From Acidimicrobiales bacterium (GTDB taxonomy: Bacteria; Actinomycetota; Acidimicrobiia; Acidimicrobiales; SZUA-35): a stretch of 64,000 nt of DNA. This document shows, one piece after another, positions 49,208 to 58,192 of this stretch (the stretch's first letter is position 1; every line of letters begins with the position of its first letter). A program made the translations under genes and the position numbers. The DNA is taken from the NCBI GenBank assembly GCA_028285495.1, contig JANQPB010000029.1:186001-250000 (forward strand), written 5' to 3'. The notes under the pieces were generated by a model. It saw only the letters and a list, made by a program, of their open reading frames with translations, did no database searches and was not told the DNA's origin.

Positions 49208-49969
49208 GTGACATCGAGCGAGCGGAGCAGGCCGTCGCGGCTGCGCTGGAGGGTGGGGCATCGTCGTCGGGTCGTCGACGGCGGTCGAACGGGCGCGCCA
49301 CGGCGATTCGGACGGGCCCGGCTCGGGCCGTGGCGCGACGAGCTCGCCCGCCGGTGGGGCTGTAGCCGGCCGAACCGGCTCGGCGACCGGGCCGGACGCT
49401 ATCGACGGCTCGCCCTCGGCCTGGCGGTCCTGCCTGCGCCGCTGTCGGCCTCCGGCCTCGTCCTCATCAACGACCCCGCCGGGCCGGTCGTGTACGGGCT
49501 CGTGCACCTCGTCGTCGCCGGCTGCTGTGGCTGGCTTGCGACCGACCTGTTCCGCACCGCCTCGGTGCTCGACGGGCGGGGTCGCCCCCATCCGAGCGCG
49601 GTCGCGCTCGGCGTCGCCCTCGGGTTGCTCGTGCTCACCCGTCCGATCGCCCTCGGGACGGGCAACGACCGGCTGGCGGTCGGCATGCTGGCCGCCGGCA
49701 CGGCGTTGCTCGTGATCGGCGTTCTGTTCCTGGCCGCGGCCGAGCGGGCCCGCCAGCCGATGCTCTCGCCCCTCGGACGCCTTGCGGTCATCGTCGGCGC
49801 CATCCTCATCGGATCCGGCGGCCTGGTGGAGGCCACCGGGGTGCCGGGCACGTCGATCGGCGCCGTCGCCCAGACGGCGTCATCGCTCGTACTGCTGTTG
49901 ACCGGCCTGTTCGAGGCCCGGGTGCTGGCCCGGGGCGTCGCACTGCTCCGGGTCACGGCCCGTCGCTGA
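49208..49969 (+). CDS. Multi-pass membrane protein of unknown function
   Basis: 253 aa from a GTG at 49208. A basic N-terminal 70 residues precede six predicted TM helices (about 72-92, 100-122, 130-150, 155-180, 190-210, 220-245). No family recognised. It is followed by a convergent PadR regulator. Confidence 0.65.
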   Translation: MTSSERSRPSRLRWRVGHRRRVVDGGRTGAPRRFGRARLGPWRDELARRWGCSRPNRLGDRAGRYRRLALGLAVLPAPLSASGLVLINDPAGPVVYGLVHLVVAGCCGWLATDLFRTASVLDGRGRPHPSAVALGVALGLLVLTRPIALGTGNDRLAVGMLAAGTALLVIGVLFLAAAERARQPMLSPLGRLAVIVGAILIGSGGLVEATGVPGTSIGAVAQTASSLVLLLTGLFEARVLARGVALLRVTARR

Positions 49970-49998
49970 CGCGCCGCGCCGCCGCCCCGACCCGAGCG

Positions 49999-50313
49999 TC
50001 AGGTCTCGGCCACCGGCTTCCAGCCGTCGATCAGCTCCGACAGGCGATCGAGGGTGCCTTGCAGCCCCTCGGTGTACTGCCGAAGCTCGTCGATGCCTTC
50101 ATCGGTGATGGTGTAGACCAGAGCCGGTCGCCCGATGCCGTTGTCTCGCTTTCGCGATCGCAGCAGCCCACGCTTGGCCAGAACCGGCACGCGCCGGTAG
50201 GCCGTGGACTTGGGGACCTGGCCCTTGGCCGACAGCTCCTCCACACTGAACTGACCCGCCGCCGCCGCCTCCAGGAGCCAGAGGTCGTACTCGTCAAGGG
50301 ACCCGTTCGTCAT
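49999..50313 (-). CDS. PadR/MarR-like winged-helix regulator
   Basis: 104 aa. DLWLLEAAAAGQFSVEELSA, KSTAYRRVPVLAKRGLLRSR, GRPALVYTITDEGIDELRQY form a winged-helix domain with little else. Short for a PadR protein, without the C-terminal dimer helix of full size. Target unknown. Confidence 0.8.
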   Translation of the reverse strand: MTNGSLDEYDLWLLEAAAAGQFSVEELSAKGQVPKSTAYRRVPVLAKRGLLRSRKRDNGIGRPALVYTITDEGIDELRQYTEGLQGTLDRLSELIDGWKPVAET

Positions 50314-50414
50314 CGCCGACGAGAGTACCAGTCCGGTGACGAGGTCGAGGCGACGGTCCCGAACGCCCGCCTGGGGCTGTGAGCGGCCACAAGCGGCTCG
50401 TTGGAGTCGCTGGA

Positions 50415-50951
50415 TCAGCGGGCGTCGGTGCCGGCGGAGCCGGTCGTGCTCGTGGCCGCCACGCAGCCCGCCAACAGCTCGAGGGCGGCGACCGCGAAGG
50501 CGACCATGTTGGCCTGGCGGTCGTCGTCGCCGGTGAGCACGTGGCGCGTCGCCGGTTCCGGGCCGGCCACCGCCACCCAGGCGTGGCCGGCCGGGTCGCC
50601 GTAGCGGTTGCCGCTCGGTCCGGCCGCCCCGCCCTCGCCGATCGCCCAGGTGGCGCCGACGTGGATCCTGGACGCCTCGGCCAGATGCGCGGCCCAGGAC
50701 TCGCTCGCCCCTCGGAGCCCGTCCGGTCGCTCGACGCGACCCGACACCAGCCCGTCGAGGGCCTTGCCGGTGTAGATCACCGCACCGCCGAGGTAGTAGT
50801 CGGAGGCGCCGGGGACGGCGAGCAGCGCAGCCGAGATCAGGCCCCCGCAGGAGCCCTCGCCGACCGCAACGCTGTGGCCCCGCTCTCGCAGCAGGCGCCC
50901 GCAGGCGGCACCGGCCTCCAGCAGCTCATCGGGGAGTGGCGAGCCGGGCAT
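50415..50951 (-). CDS. CinA C-terminal domain (nicotinamide-nucleotide amidase-like) protein
   Basis: 178 aa. VAVGEGSCGGLISAALLAVP corresponds to the CinA ESCTGG active-site block, then YLGGAVIYTGKALDGLV, ASRIHVGATWAIGEGGAAGP and HAWVAVAGPE. Stand-alone CinA-C proteins deamidate NMN, but the altered active-site spacing leaves activity unclear. The adjoining VOC gene starts on the same strand upstream. Confidence 0.82.
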   Translation of the reverse strand: MPGSPLPDELLEAGAACGRLLRERGHSVAVGEGSCGGLISAALLAVPGASDYYLGGAVIYTGKALDGLVSGRVERPDGLRGASESWAAHLAEASRIHVGATWAIGEGGAAGPSGNRYGDPAGHAWVAVAGPEPATRHVLTGDDDRQANMVAFAVAALELLAGCVAATSTTGSAGTDAR

Positions 50952-50958
50952 GCGCCGC

Positions 50959-51753
50959 TCAGGCCTGGGCGGCCGGCTGCATCAGCATGAAGCTGCCGCC
51001 GCTCGGGTCGTGGACGGCGGCCGAGTGGCCGATGCCGGGGATCTCCATCGGGCCGTTGGTGACCATCCCGCCGTTGCCGGTGGCCTTGGCCAGCGTGGCC
51101 TCCAGATCGGACACGGTGAAGTACACGGCCCAGTGATTGGGAACCATGTCCGGCATCCCCGGCGGCATCGGCATGAGTCCGCCGAGGCCGTTGTTCTCGC
51201 CGCCGGCGATGACGTTGTAGGTGCCGGCCGGCCCCATGTCCATCTGGTCGTACGTCCAGCCGAACACCTCGGCGTAGAAGGCGAGGGCGGCGTCGATGTC
51301 ACGGGTCATCAGCTCGTTCCACGACCACGTGTCCGGCTCGTTGGTGACCTCGGCCCCGAAGTGCTCGCCGGCCTTCCACAACGAGATGGCCGCGCCGGTC
51401 GGGTCGGCGATGATGGCCATCTCGCCGGCCTCCATGACCTGCATCGGCGGCATCATCACCTGGCCGCCGGCAGCCTCGGCCTTGGCCACGACCGCCGCCG
51501 GGTCGTCGACGGCGACGTAGCTGTTCCACACCGGCGGCATGCCCGCCATCGCCGGTGGCTGGGCCCCCATGCCGGCGACGGCCTTCCCGTCCTGGTGGAA
51601 CATGGTGTACGTGTAGTTGCCGTCGCCGTCGGACTGATCCTCGGCGGTCCAGCCGAACACGGCGCCGTAGTACGCCTTGGCCGCGTCGACGTCCGGACTC
51701 ATCAGATCGACCCAGCAGGGCGTCCCGACGGCATGGCTGGTGAAGGTCGGCAT
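50959..51753 (-). CDS. Two-domain VOC/glyoxalase-like protein
   Basis: 264 aa with two VOC repeats: PCWVDLMSPDVDAAKAYYGA and WSWNELMTRDIDAALAFYAE, each closing with a DPTGAAISLWK or DPSGGSFMLMQ strand. Similar to hydroxylase-type VOC proteins in Streptomyces. Probably one transcription unit with the CinA-like gene, 7 bp apart. Confidence 0.88.
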   Translation of the reverse strand: MPTFTSHAVGTPCWVDLMSPDVDAAKAYYGAVFGWTAEDQSDGDGNYTYTMFHQDGKAVAGMGAQPPAMAGMPPVWNSYVAVDDPAAVVAKAEAAGGQVMMPPMQVMEAGEMAIIADPTGAAISLWKAGEHFGAEVTNEPDTWSWNELMTRDIDAALAFYAEVFGWTYDQMDMGPAGTYNVIAGGENNGLGGLMPMPPGMPDMVPNHWAVYFTVSDLEATLAKATGNGGMVTNGPMEIPGIGHSAAVHDPSGGSFMLMQPAAQA

Positions 51754-51840
51754 GAGAGGTCCCCTCCTCGTCTCGTTGGACGCGCGCAGCGTAGCCGGTC
51801 CGTCCGGCCGGTCAAGGGGTGTCTGGCCCGTGCCCCGGCC

Positions 51841-52308
51841 TCAGCCGGCCAGGAGGGCCTCCAGGACCTTCGCCGGATGATCAGCCGCCTTCGACACCCG
51901 CCGCCAGTGCTTGCGGACCTTGCCGTCCGCCCCGATCCACACGGTCGAGCGGATCACGCCCATCGTGGTCTTGCCGTACATCTTCTTCTCGCCCCAGGCC
52001 TCGTACTTGGTCATCACCTTCTTGTCGGGGTCGGACAGCAGCGGGAACGGGAGGTCGTGGTCGCCGGCGAAGCGCCGGTGTGACTCGACCGAGTCGGGGG
52101 ACACGCCGAGGACGACGGCACCGTGGTCCTGGATCTCGGTCCAGAGGTCGCGGAAGCCCTGCGCCTCCTTGGTGCAGCCCGGCGTGTTGTCGCGCGGGTA
52201 GAAGTAGAGGATCACGTCACGGCCTTTCAGCTCGCGCAGCGCCACCTTGTTCCCGTCCTGGTCCGGCAGGGTGAACATCGGCGGGGCCTTTCCCTCGACG
52301 ATCGCCAT
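51841..52308 (-). CDS. bcp: Peroxiredoxin of the Bcp/PrxQ family, without the usual resolving cysteine
   Basis: 155 aa. Active site YPRDNTPGCTKEAQGFRD: the peroxidatic Cys is present but the residue five places later, Cys in most PrxQ proteins, is Gln. VLGVSPDSVESHRRFAGDHD and VIRSTVWIGADGKV are typical. It reduces hydroperoxides with an external thiol, probably in one-Cys mode. Confidence 0.92.
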   Translation of the reverse strand: MAIVEGKAPPMFTLPDQDGNKVALRELKGRDVILYFYPRDNTPGCTKEAQGFRDLWTEIQDHGAVVLGVSPDSVESHRRFAGDHDLPFPLLSDPDKKVMTKYEAWGEKKMYGKTTMGVIRSTVWIGADGKVRKHWRRVSKAADHPAKVLEALLAG

Positions 52309-52369
52309 TTCGACTCCTCGGTTCGCTGGTGTGGGCAGGGGAGTGTAGGAGACCGGGCAGCCGTGCCGC

Positions 52370-53695
52370 TCAGCCGGACGCCAGCCGGATGGCCTCGGCC
52401 ACGAACATCGCCAGTGCGGTGCACAGCCCGACGACCGGGGCCCAGGCCGGTACCTGGAAGGTCGGCGTCGGGCCGTCGCGTCGCTTGATCACGATCAGGG
52501 CGGCGTTGACGGTGGCGAAGACGATCATCGTCGTCGCCGACGTCAATCTGGCCAGCCACTCCAGCTCGACGCTCACGGCCAGCACGCCGACCAGGGCGGC
52601 GCCGGCCAGCGTCGCCCGCACCGGCGTGCGGGTCCGGGGCGAGACCGCACCGGCCCAGGTCGGCACCAGCCCCAGGTTGGACAGGCCGTACACGACGCGG
52701 GGCACCATCACCAGCTGGACCAGCGCGCCGTTGACCATGGCCAGTGCGGCGATCGAGGCCATGACGTCGGCGTCGCCGCCGGCCCGCTCGTAGATCAGCG
52801 CGAGCGGGGCATCGCTGGCGGCCAACGCGGCCGGGGCGACGGCGAGCACGGCGACGGCGGCGACGAGCATGTAGACGACCGTGGTCAGCCCGAGCGTCAG
52901 GAGGATGGCCCGAGGGAGGACGACCGGTGCGTTGCGGGTCTCTTCGGCCACCGAGTCCATGTCCTCGAAGCCGAGGAACGCGAAGAAGGCCAGGAACGCC
53001 CCGCCGAGCACGCCGCTCCATCCGGCCGCCGTCGTCGGCGGGCCGAGCAGCTCGTCTGCCCTGGTCACGACGTCGGGCAGATGCTCCCGGCCGGTCCAGA
53101 CGATGAGGGCCAGCCCGCACAGCTCGACCACGGTGAACAGTCCGGCGGCGACAACCGACTGGCGGACCCCGCTGACCGCCAGACCGCCGAGCCCGACGAC
53201 CAGGGCGATGGCCAGGAGCCACTCGGGGCCGTCGATCAGCTCGGCCATGTAGCCGCCGAAGGCGCGGGTGATCGCCGATGCGGCCACGATCCCTGCCAGC
53301 AGCACGGCCAGGCCGACGGACCGGCTGAACCAGCGGCGGCCGAAGGCCCGGTCGGCGAAGACGGCCTCCCCGGCGGCCTTCGGCAACCGACCGGCCAACT
53401 CGGCGAACCCGACCGCGGTGACGCCGGCGGCCATCGCCGACACGAGGAACGCGAGCGGCGCCCGGAGCCCCGCCTCGCCCGCAACCTCGCCGGTGAGGGC
53501 GTAGATGCCGGCGCCGACCGTCGTCCCCAGCCCGTACAGCACGAGCATCGGGAGCGACACGGTCCGGTGCAGCGTGGCGCCCGGCCGAGACGGGCCGGGG
53601 CGACCGTTGGCCCGAGCCCCGCCGCCGACCCGTGGCCGCCCGTCCGGCGGCGGCCGGGTGTCCGGGGTGGAAGGGGGTGGGAGACGGTCGACCAT
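52370..53695 (-). CDS. APC-superfamily amino-acid permease
   Basis: 441 aa from the ATG at 53695, fixed by a strong GAGGAGGT ribosome-binding site just upstream. Signature LYGLGTTVGAGIYALTGEVA in TM1, twelve TM helices, FFAFLGFEDMDSVAEETRNA in TM6 region. Imports or exchanges an amino acid or amine. Divergent from the MFS gene. Confidence 0.9.
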   Translation of the reverse strand: MVDRLPPPSTPDTRPPPDGRPRVGGGARANGRPGPSRPGATLHRTVSLPMLVLYGLGTTVGAGIYALTGEVAGEAGLRAPLAFLVSAMAAGVTAVGFAELAGRLPKAAGEAVFADRAFGRRWFSRSVGLAVLLAGIVAASAITRAFGGYMAELIDGPEWLLAIALVVGLGGLAVSGVRQSVVAAGLFTVVELCGLALIVWTGREHLPDVVTRADELLGPPTTAAGWSGVLGGAFLAFFAFLGFEDMDSVAEETRNAPVVLPRAILLTLGLTTVVYMLVAAVAVLAVAPAALAASDAPLALIYERAGGDADVMASIAALAMVNGALVQLVMVPRVVYGLSNLGLVPTWAGAVSPRTRTPVRATLAGAALVGVLAVSVELEWLARLTSATTMIVFATVNAALIVIKRRDGPTPTFQVPAWAPVVGLCTALAMFVAEAIRLASG

Positions 53696-53850
53696 CGCTG
53701 ACCTCCTCGTTCTCGCGCACCCGTCGACCTGCCGGTCCACCTCCATCGTGCTCCTCGGCCGGTTCGCCGACCAGGGTCGGAAGCCCCTGTGGCTGGCGGC
53801 ACCGGTCGGCGGGGAGGGAAGATGCCAGCCGTGACAGTGGTTGCCGCCTC

Positions 53851-55113
53851 GTGGACGTGAGCTCGAGCCCCCCGCCGGTCGGGGTGACGGAGCGGCCGGT
53901 GGCGGCCGAGCGGACCCGGGTGCTCGGGCTGATGGCGTTCGGGCTGATGCTGTCGATGACCACGTGGTTCTCGACCGCCGCCGTGCTGGCCCAGCTCCGC
54001 GACCGCTGGGAGCTGTCGACCAACGAGGCGTCCGTCCTGATCATCGTGTTGCAGGTCGGCTTCGTCGCCGGGGCGCTCGTCTCCGCGGTCGGGGGTCTGG
54101 CCGACCGGATGCGCCTTCGGCACCTCGTGGCCATCGCAGCACTCGGGGCGGCGGCGGCCAATGCGCTGGTGATCGTGGCCGATGGCTACGCCGCTGCCGT
54201 CGTCCTCCGCTTCCTGACCGGGGCGTTCCTGGCCGGCGTGTACCCGCCGGCGCTGAAGCTCGTCGCCACGTGGTTCCGGGAGGGCCGGGGCGCGGCGATG
54301 GGCCTGATGATCGCGGCGCTGACGATCGGCTCGGCCGCGCCGCACCTGGTCAACGGGTTCGGCGGGGTCGGCTGGCGCACCGTGATGGTGGCCACGTCGC
54401 TCGCCACCGTCGCCGGCGCCGCCATCGTCGCCGTTGCCGGGGTCGAGGGTCCGTACCCGTTCCCTCGGACCGGCTTCCGGCTGTCGGAGGCGGCCAGGGT
54501 CGTCAGGGAGCGGCCGGTCGTGCTGGCCACCGCCGGCTACGTCGGGCACATGTGGGAGCTCTACGCCATGTGGGCGTGGATCGGCGTCTTCCTCGTCGAC
54601 CTGGTCGATCGGACCGACTCGGGCCTCAATCCGTCGTTCCTCGCCTTCGCCGCCATCGCCATCGGCGGGATCGGCTCGATCGCCGCCGGGCTGTGGGGGG
54701 ACCGCGTCGGCAAGCGCCGCTCGGCGATGCTGGCGATGGTGTCGTCCGGGACGGCGGCGGCGGTCGTCGGGTGGTCGGCGCTGCCGCTGTGGTTGGTCGT
54801 CGGCATCGTCATGGTCTGGGGCGCCACCGTCGTGGCCGACTCCGCCCAGTTCTCGGCCATCGTCAGCGAGCGGGCATCGCAGGCGTACGTCGGAACGGCG
54901 CTGACGCTGCAGCTGGCCGTCGGCTTCCTGCTGACGGTGACCACGATCTGGCTCGTCCCGATGGTCCGGGACTCGCTCGGTTGGTGGGCGGCGCTGGCCA
55001 TGCTGGCTCCGGGCCCGTGGCTCGGGGCGCTGGCCCTCCGGGCGCTGCAGCCGCCGCCGACGCCGGCAACGGGGGCGACCACGGGGCCGGCGGTGGCGCC
55101 GGCGACCGGCTGA
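53851..55113 (+). CDS. MFS transporter
   Basis: 420 aa from a GTG at 53851 (53857 also possible). Twelve TM helices; the loop 2-3 motif GGLADRMRLRHLVA and the matching GLWGDRVGKRRSAM halfway mark the two MFS repeats. VYPPALKLVATWFREGRGAAMG is typical of nitrate/cyanate-like (NarK/CynX) exporters. Substrate unknown. Confidence 0.88.
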   Translation: MDVSSSPPPVGVTERPVAAERTRVLGLMAFGLMLSMTTWFSTAAVLAQLRDRWELSTNEASVLIIVLQVGFVAGALVSAVGGLADRMRLRHLVAIAALGAAAANALVIVADGYAAAVVLRFLTGAFLAGVYPPALKLVATWFREGRGAAMGLMIAALTIGSAAPHLVNGFGGVGWRTVMVATSLATVAGAAIVAVAGVEGPYPFPRTGFRLSEAARVVRERPVVLATAGYVGHMWELYAMWAWIGVFLVDLVDRTDSGLNPSFLAFAAIAIGGIGSIAAGLWGDRVGKRRSAMLAMVSSGTAAAVVGWSALPLWLVVGIVMVWGATVVADSAQFSAIVSERASQAYVGTALTLQLAVGFLLTVTTIWLVPMVRDSLGWWAALAMLAPGPWLGALALRALQPPPTPATGATTGPAVAPATG

Positions 55114-55140
55114 CGCCCCGGCGATCGTCGAGCGGGCCGG

Positions 55141-56127
55141 TCAGCGGGCCCGCAGGTGGTCGGGCACCCGGAGGCCGAGCTCGTCGGCCAGCGCCACCTG
55201 CCGGCCGCCGACTGCGACGCCGACGGCGTCGAGGAGCCGGTTCATCATCTCGAAGTTGCCGGCCACGGCCGCCGCCCGCACCACCGCATCGGGGCCGGCC
55301 CGGTCGAGCAGGGCCTGACGGGCCGGCCCGATCTCCTCGCCGTCGCGCAGCACGGCGGCGTCGGCGAACGCCAGCAGGGCCGCCCCGTTCGGGAGGAGGG
55401 AGTCGCGCAACGGATCGACGATGGCCTCGAGATCGGCCGCTCTGGCCGTCCGCTCGCTGCTCGCACGGAGCATGCCGGCATGGGCCAGCAGTCAGAAGAA
55501 GCACTCGTTCAGCAACGAGGTGCGGGCAGCGACCAGCTCCATCTCGGTGCGGTGGAGGCCCCGGTCGGCGTCGAGGTCGCCCATCTCGGGGATCGACAGG
55601 TAGAACACGCCGTGCAGATCGAGCATGGCCTCGTGCTCGTCGGGGACGAGCGACAGCGCCGACGGTGGTGAGGCCGGTCCGACCGTCGGGACCCAGCCGC
55701 CGTCGAGCGCGGCGTCGTCGGCGATGCGACCGGTCGGGTCGTCGCCGCCTGCCGGTGGTAGCTCGACCGGTTCGACGCCGAGCCCGAAGGTGAACGTGTC
55801 GATCGCCGTGAGGCGGGCTACCAGGCCGAGGATCTCGACGTAGTTGGCCGACGAGACCCCTCGCTGCTCCTGCTCCCGGACCCAGGACCGGCGGATGTCG
55901 GCCGGGGCCACCGTGATCCGGTGGGTGATCTCGGCCAGCGGGTCGTTGGCCGATGGCGGGGCCGGGTCGGTCGACGCCGCTCGATCGGCTGCGGCCGCCC
56001 GCGACGCCTCGGCCAGCGATCGCCTGGTGCCGCCAGACAGGGTGGGGCCGGCCGTGGCCATCGAGCGGGCGGTTCGCTCGAGGAGCGCCCGCTCGGCCGC
56101 TGGGATCTCGACGACGGGTTGCGTCAT
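55141..56127 (-). CDS. AhpD/CMD-family protein read through an in-frame TGA: candidate selenoprotein (CxxU)
   Basis: 328 aa if the TGA at 55492-55494 is read as selenocysteine. The frame before it ends VAARTSLLNECFF and continues after it LLAHAGMLRA, so residues 209-216 read C-F-F-U-L-L-A-H. Alkylhydroperoxidase-like proteins have C-x-x-C-x-x-x-H there, so the TGA stands exactly at the second redox Cys. The two-domain length matches the CMD-domain family. A CUGCU/AGCAG stem with an inner GCAUG/CGUGC hairpin follows the UGA. A plain nonsense mutation is the alternative. Confidence 0.72.
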
Positions 56128-56217
56128 CGGCCAACCCTATCGGTGGGTCGCGGGGCGGAACCAGCCGCCTCCGGCGACCGCTCCCACCGCCGGTTCCGTC
56201 GGCGGCCGGCCGGCGCC

Positions 56218-57186
56218 TCAGGCCGCGCTCGGCCCGCCGAGCCCCGCCTCGGCGAAGGCCGCACGAGTGGCCGCCTTCTCCTCGTCGGTCAGTTCGAGAT
56301 AGGGCCGGCGGACCCGGCCGCCGACCTGGCCGAGCAGCTCCTGCCAGTACTTCTGGTGGGCCGCCGCCTTGCCGGGCGGCCGGCTCGAGGCCAGCGCGTC
56401 GCGGGCCCGATCGAGGCTGGCGCTCACCGCCCTGGCTTCGTCGACCTCGCCCGCCACCGCCAGCTCGGTGTAGCGGTCGATCCGTCGGTCATCGGCGGTC
56501 TGCAGCAGCAGCGGCGGGGTCGAGCAGAGGTAGACCTGCCAGCCGAGCTCGACGATGTTGTCGAGCCAGGCCCGCTCGTCCGAGCTGGACACGATCAGGT
56601 CGTCGCCGGCCAGGCGGGTCAGCTCGGCGTAGGTTTCGCGGGGAACGCTGTACTTGATGGCGACCACGTTGGGGATCTCGCGGGCCATGCGGGCGCACAG
56701 CTCGGGCTCGAGCAGGTAGCCGCAATCGGGCGGCTGGTTCCACAGCACGAGCCCGATGTCGACCTGCTCGGCGATGTGGCGGTGGTACTCGATGATCGTG
56801 TCGTCGGTGTTGGCGCCGAAGTAGAGCAGCGGGGAGTGGGCCACGACGAGGTGGGCACCGATCTGCTCGGCGTGACGGGCCAGCTCGACGACGACGTCGA
56901 TGCTCTGGTCGGAGACCGAGATCAGGACGCCACCGTCGTGTGGCGCCGCCTCCTCGACGGCGATCTCGGCCGCCCGCTTCCGCTCGTCGATCGTCATCGA
57001 GGCGAACTCGCCCTGCTTGCCGTTGACGAAGAGGCCCCGGATGCCGAGCTCGCCGTACCAGTGGCGCAGGTTCCGGCGCCAGCCGTCCTCGTCGAGCGCC
57101 AGCTCGTCGTCGAACGGGGTGAGGGTGGCCGCCCAGACGCCCCGCAGGCGCTGACGGGCGGCGGCCTTTGCCGGGGAGATCTCCAT
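56218..57186 (-). CDS. Dihydrodipicolinate synthase-family aldolase/lyase
   Basis: 322 aa from the ATG at 57186. GVWAATLTPFDD, NGKQGEFASMT (the GTTGE-like block), SPLLYFG with the catalytic Tyr, NVVAIKYSV with the Schiff-base Lys. Class I pyruvate-type aldolase of TIM-barrel fold. The block substitutions suggest a substrate other than aspartate semialdehyde. Confidence 0.88.
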   Translation of the reverse strand: MEISPAKAAARQRLRGVWAATLTPFDDELALDEDGWRRNLRHWYGELGIRGLFVNGKQGEFASMTIDERKRAAEIAVEEAAPHDGGVLISVSDQSIDVVVELARHAEQIGAHLVVAHSPLLYFGANTDDTIIEYHRHIAEQVDIGLVLWNQPPDCGYLLEPELCARMAREIPNVVAIKYSVPRETYAELTRLAGDDLIVSSSDERAWLDNIVELGWQVYLCSTPPLLLQTADDRRIDRYTELAVAGEVDEARAVSASLDRARDALASSRPPGKAAAHQKYWQELLGQVGGRVRRPYLELTDEEKAATRAAFAEAGLGGPSAA

Positions 57187-57236
57187 CGCCCCAGCTTGCC
57201 CCGGCGATCGGCCGGTCCGCACCCGAGTCGTCCGGC

Positions 57237-57614
57237 TCAGCCGGCGGTGCCGGCCAGCACGGCGCAGACGGCGTCGAGCCGTTCCCGTCGCACCCGGAAC
57301 CAGGCCCACTTGCCCCGCTGCTCGCGGTCGAGGAAGCCTGCCTTCACGAGCTGCGAGAGATGGTGGCTGGTCGTCGGCTGGGTCCGGTCGATCAGTGCCG
57401 GCAGGTCACACGCACAGGCCTCGCCCGATTCCGAGGCGGCGATGATCGAGACCAGCCGTAGCCGGATCGGGTCGGCCAGGGCCTTGAGCACGGCCGCCAT
57501 CTCCGCCGCCTCGTCGAGCCCGATCGGCTCGGTGGTCAGCGGTGGGCAGCAGAGGTCGTCGCCGGCGGTCTGGTCGGCGTCTGCTGATTGGGTGTCGGAC
57601 CGGATCGAGACCAT
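57237..57614 (-). CDS. ArsR-family metal(loid)-responsive repressor
   Basis: 125 aa. Winged helix ALADPIRLRLVSII ... TQPTTSHHLSQLVKAGFL. Cys pairs in the N-terminal LCCPP and in the recognition region ACACDLPAL resemble As(III)/Cd(II)-sensing members. Divergent from the ArsI/CadI-like gene, with two operator-like boxes between; metal binding should release it and start that gene. Confidence 0.92.
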   Translation of the reverse strand: MVSIRSDTQSADADQTAGDDLCCPPLTTEPIGLDEAAEMAAVLKALADPIRLRLVSIIAASESGEACACDLPALIDRTQPTTSHHLSQLVKAGFLDREQRGKWAWFRVRRERLDAVCAVLAGTAG

Positions 57615-57634
57615 GACGAGATTCTAGCACGAAC

Positions 57635-57685
57635 ATATTGACGGGTATCGAATCGTTGGCCTAACGTATCGACATCGATCAAAAT
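57635..57685. promoter_or_regulatory. Two ArsR-type operator boxes
   Basis: ATATTGACGGGTATCGAAT (57635-57653) and TATCGACATCGATCAAAAT (57667-57685) are similar AT-rich imperfect dyads in the gap between ArsR and the VOC gene, in the usual operator position. Confidence 0.65.
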
Positions 57686-57715
57686 GACTCGACCAGTCAC
57701 CGAGGAGGCTTCCCC

Positions 57716-58150
57716 ATGCGACTGCAACTGGCCCTCAACGTCGACGATCTCGACGAGGCCATCGACTTCTACAGCCGGATGTTCGGCGCCGGGCCGGACA
57801 AGGTGCGTGACGGCTACGCCAACTTCGCCATCGCCGACCCGCCGCTCAAGCTCGTGCTCTTCGCCGGCTCGGGCCCCGGCGGCTCCATCAACCACCTCGG
57901 CGTCGAGACCGAGACCGCCGGCGAGGTGGTGGCCGCCGAGTCCCGGCTGAGCGACTCAGGACTGGAGACGACCGGCGTCGACGAGACGCTGTGCTGCTAC
58001 GCCGAGAAGACCGAGACGTGGGTCGACGGGCCGGACGGGCTCCGCTGGGAGTGGTACGTGAAGAAGGGCGACGCCGAGCAGTTCGAGAACGTCGTCGTCG
58101 GCGCACAGACGAGCGACGGCGGTGAGATCACCGGCGTCTGCTGCTCGTAG
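57716..58150 (+). CDS. ArsI/CadI-like VOC dioxygenase
   Basis: 144 aa from the ATG at 57716 with GAGGAGG at 57702-57708. LALNVDDLDEAIDFYSRMFG, INHLGVETE, LCCYAEKTETWVDGPDGLRW and WEWYVKK match the family that includes the ArsI C-As lyase and cadmium-induced CadI; the vicinal Cys pair (LCCYA) is the organoarsenical-binding site of ArsI. A second Cys pair ends the protein (GVCCS). Regulated by the divergent ArsR. Confidence 0.88.
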   Translation: MRLQLALNVDDLDEAIDFYSRMFGAGPDKVRDGYANFAIADPPLKLVLFAGSGPGGSINHLGVETETAGEVVAAESRLSDSGLETTGVDETLCCYAEKTETWVDGPDGLRWEWYVKKGDAEQFENVVVGAQTSDGGEITGVCCS

Positions 58151-58192
58151 TGCCGCCGTTCCGGCGTCACCGGCTCCGAACCGGGTGACCCG

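Noticed and set aside
55492..55494. Treating the AhpD-like gene as two separate genes or as a simple pseudogene
   Set aside because: The frame is continuous, homology crosses the TGA, and the stop falls exactly on a catalytic Cys position; nonsense mutation remains possible but is less specific.
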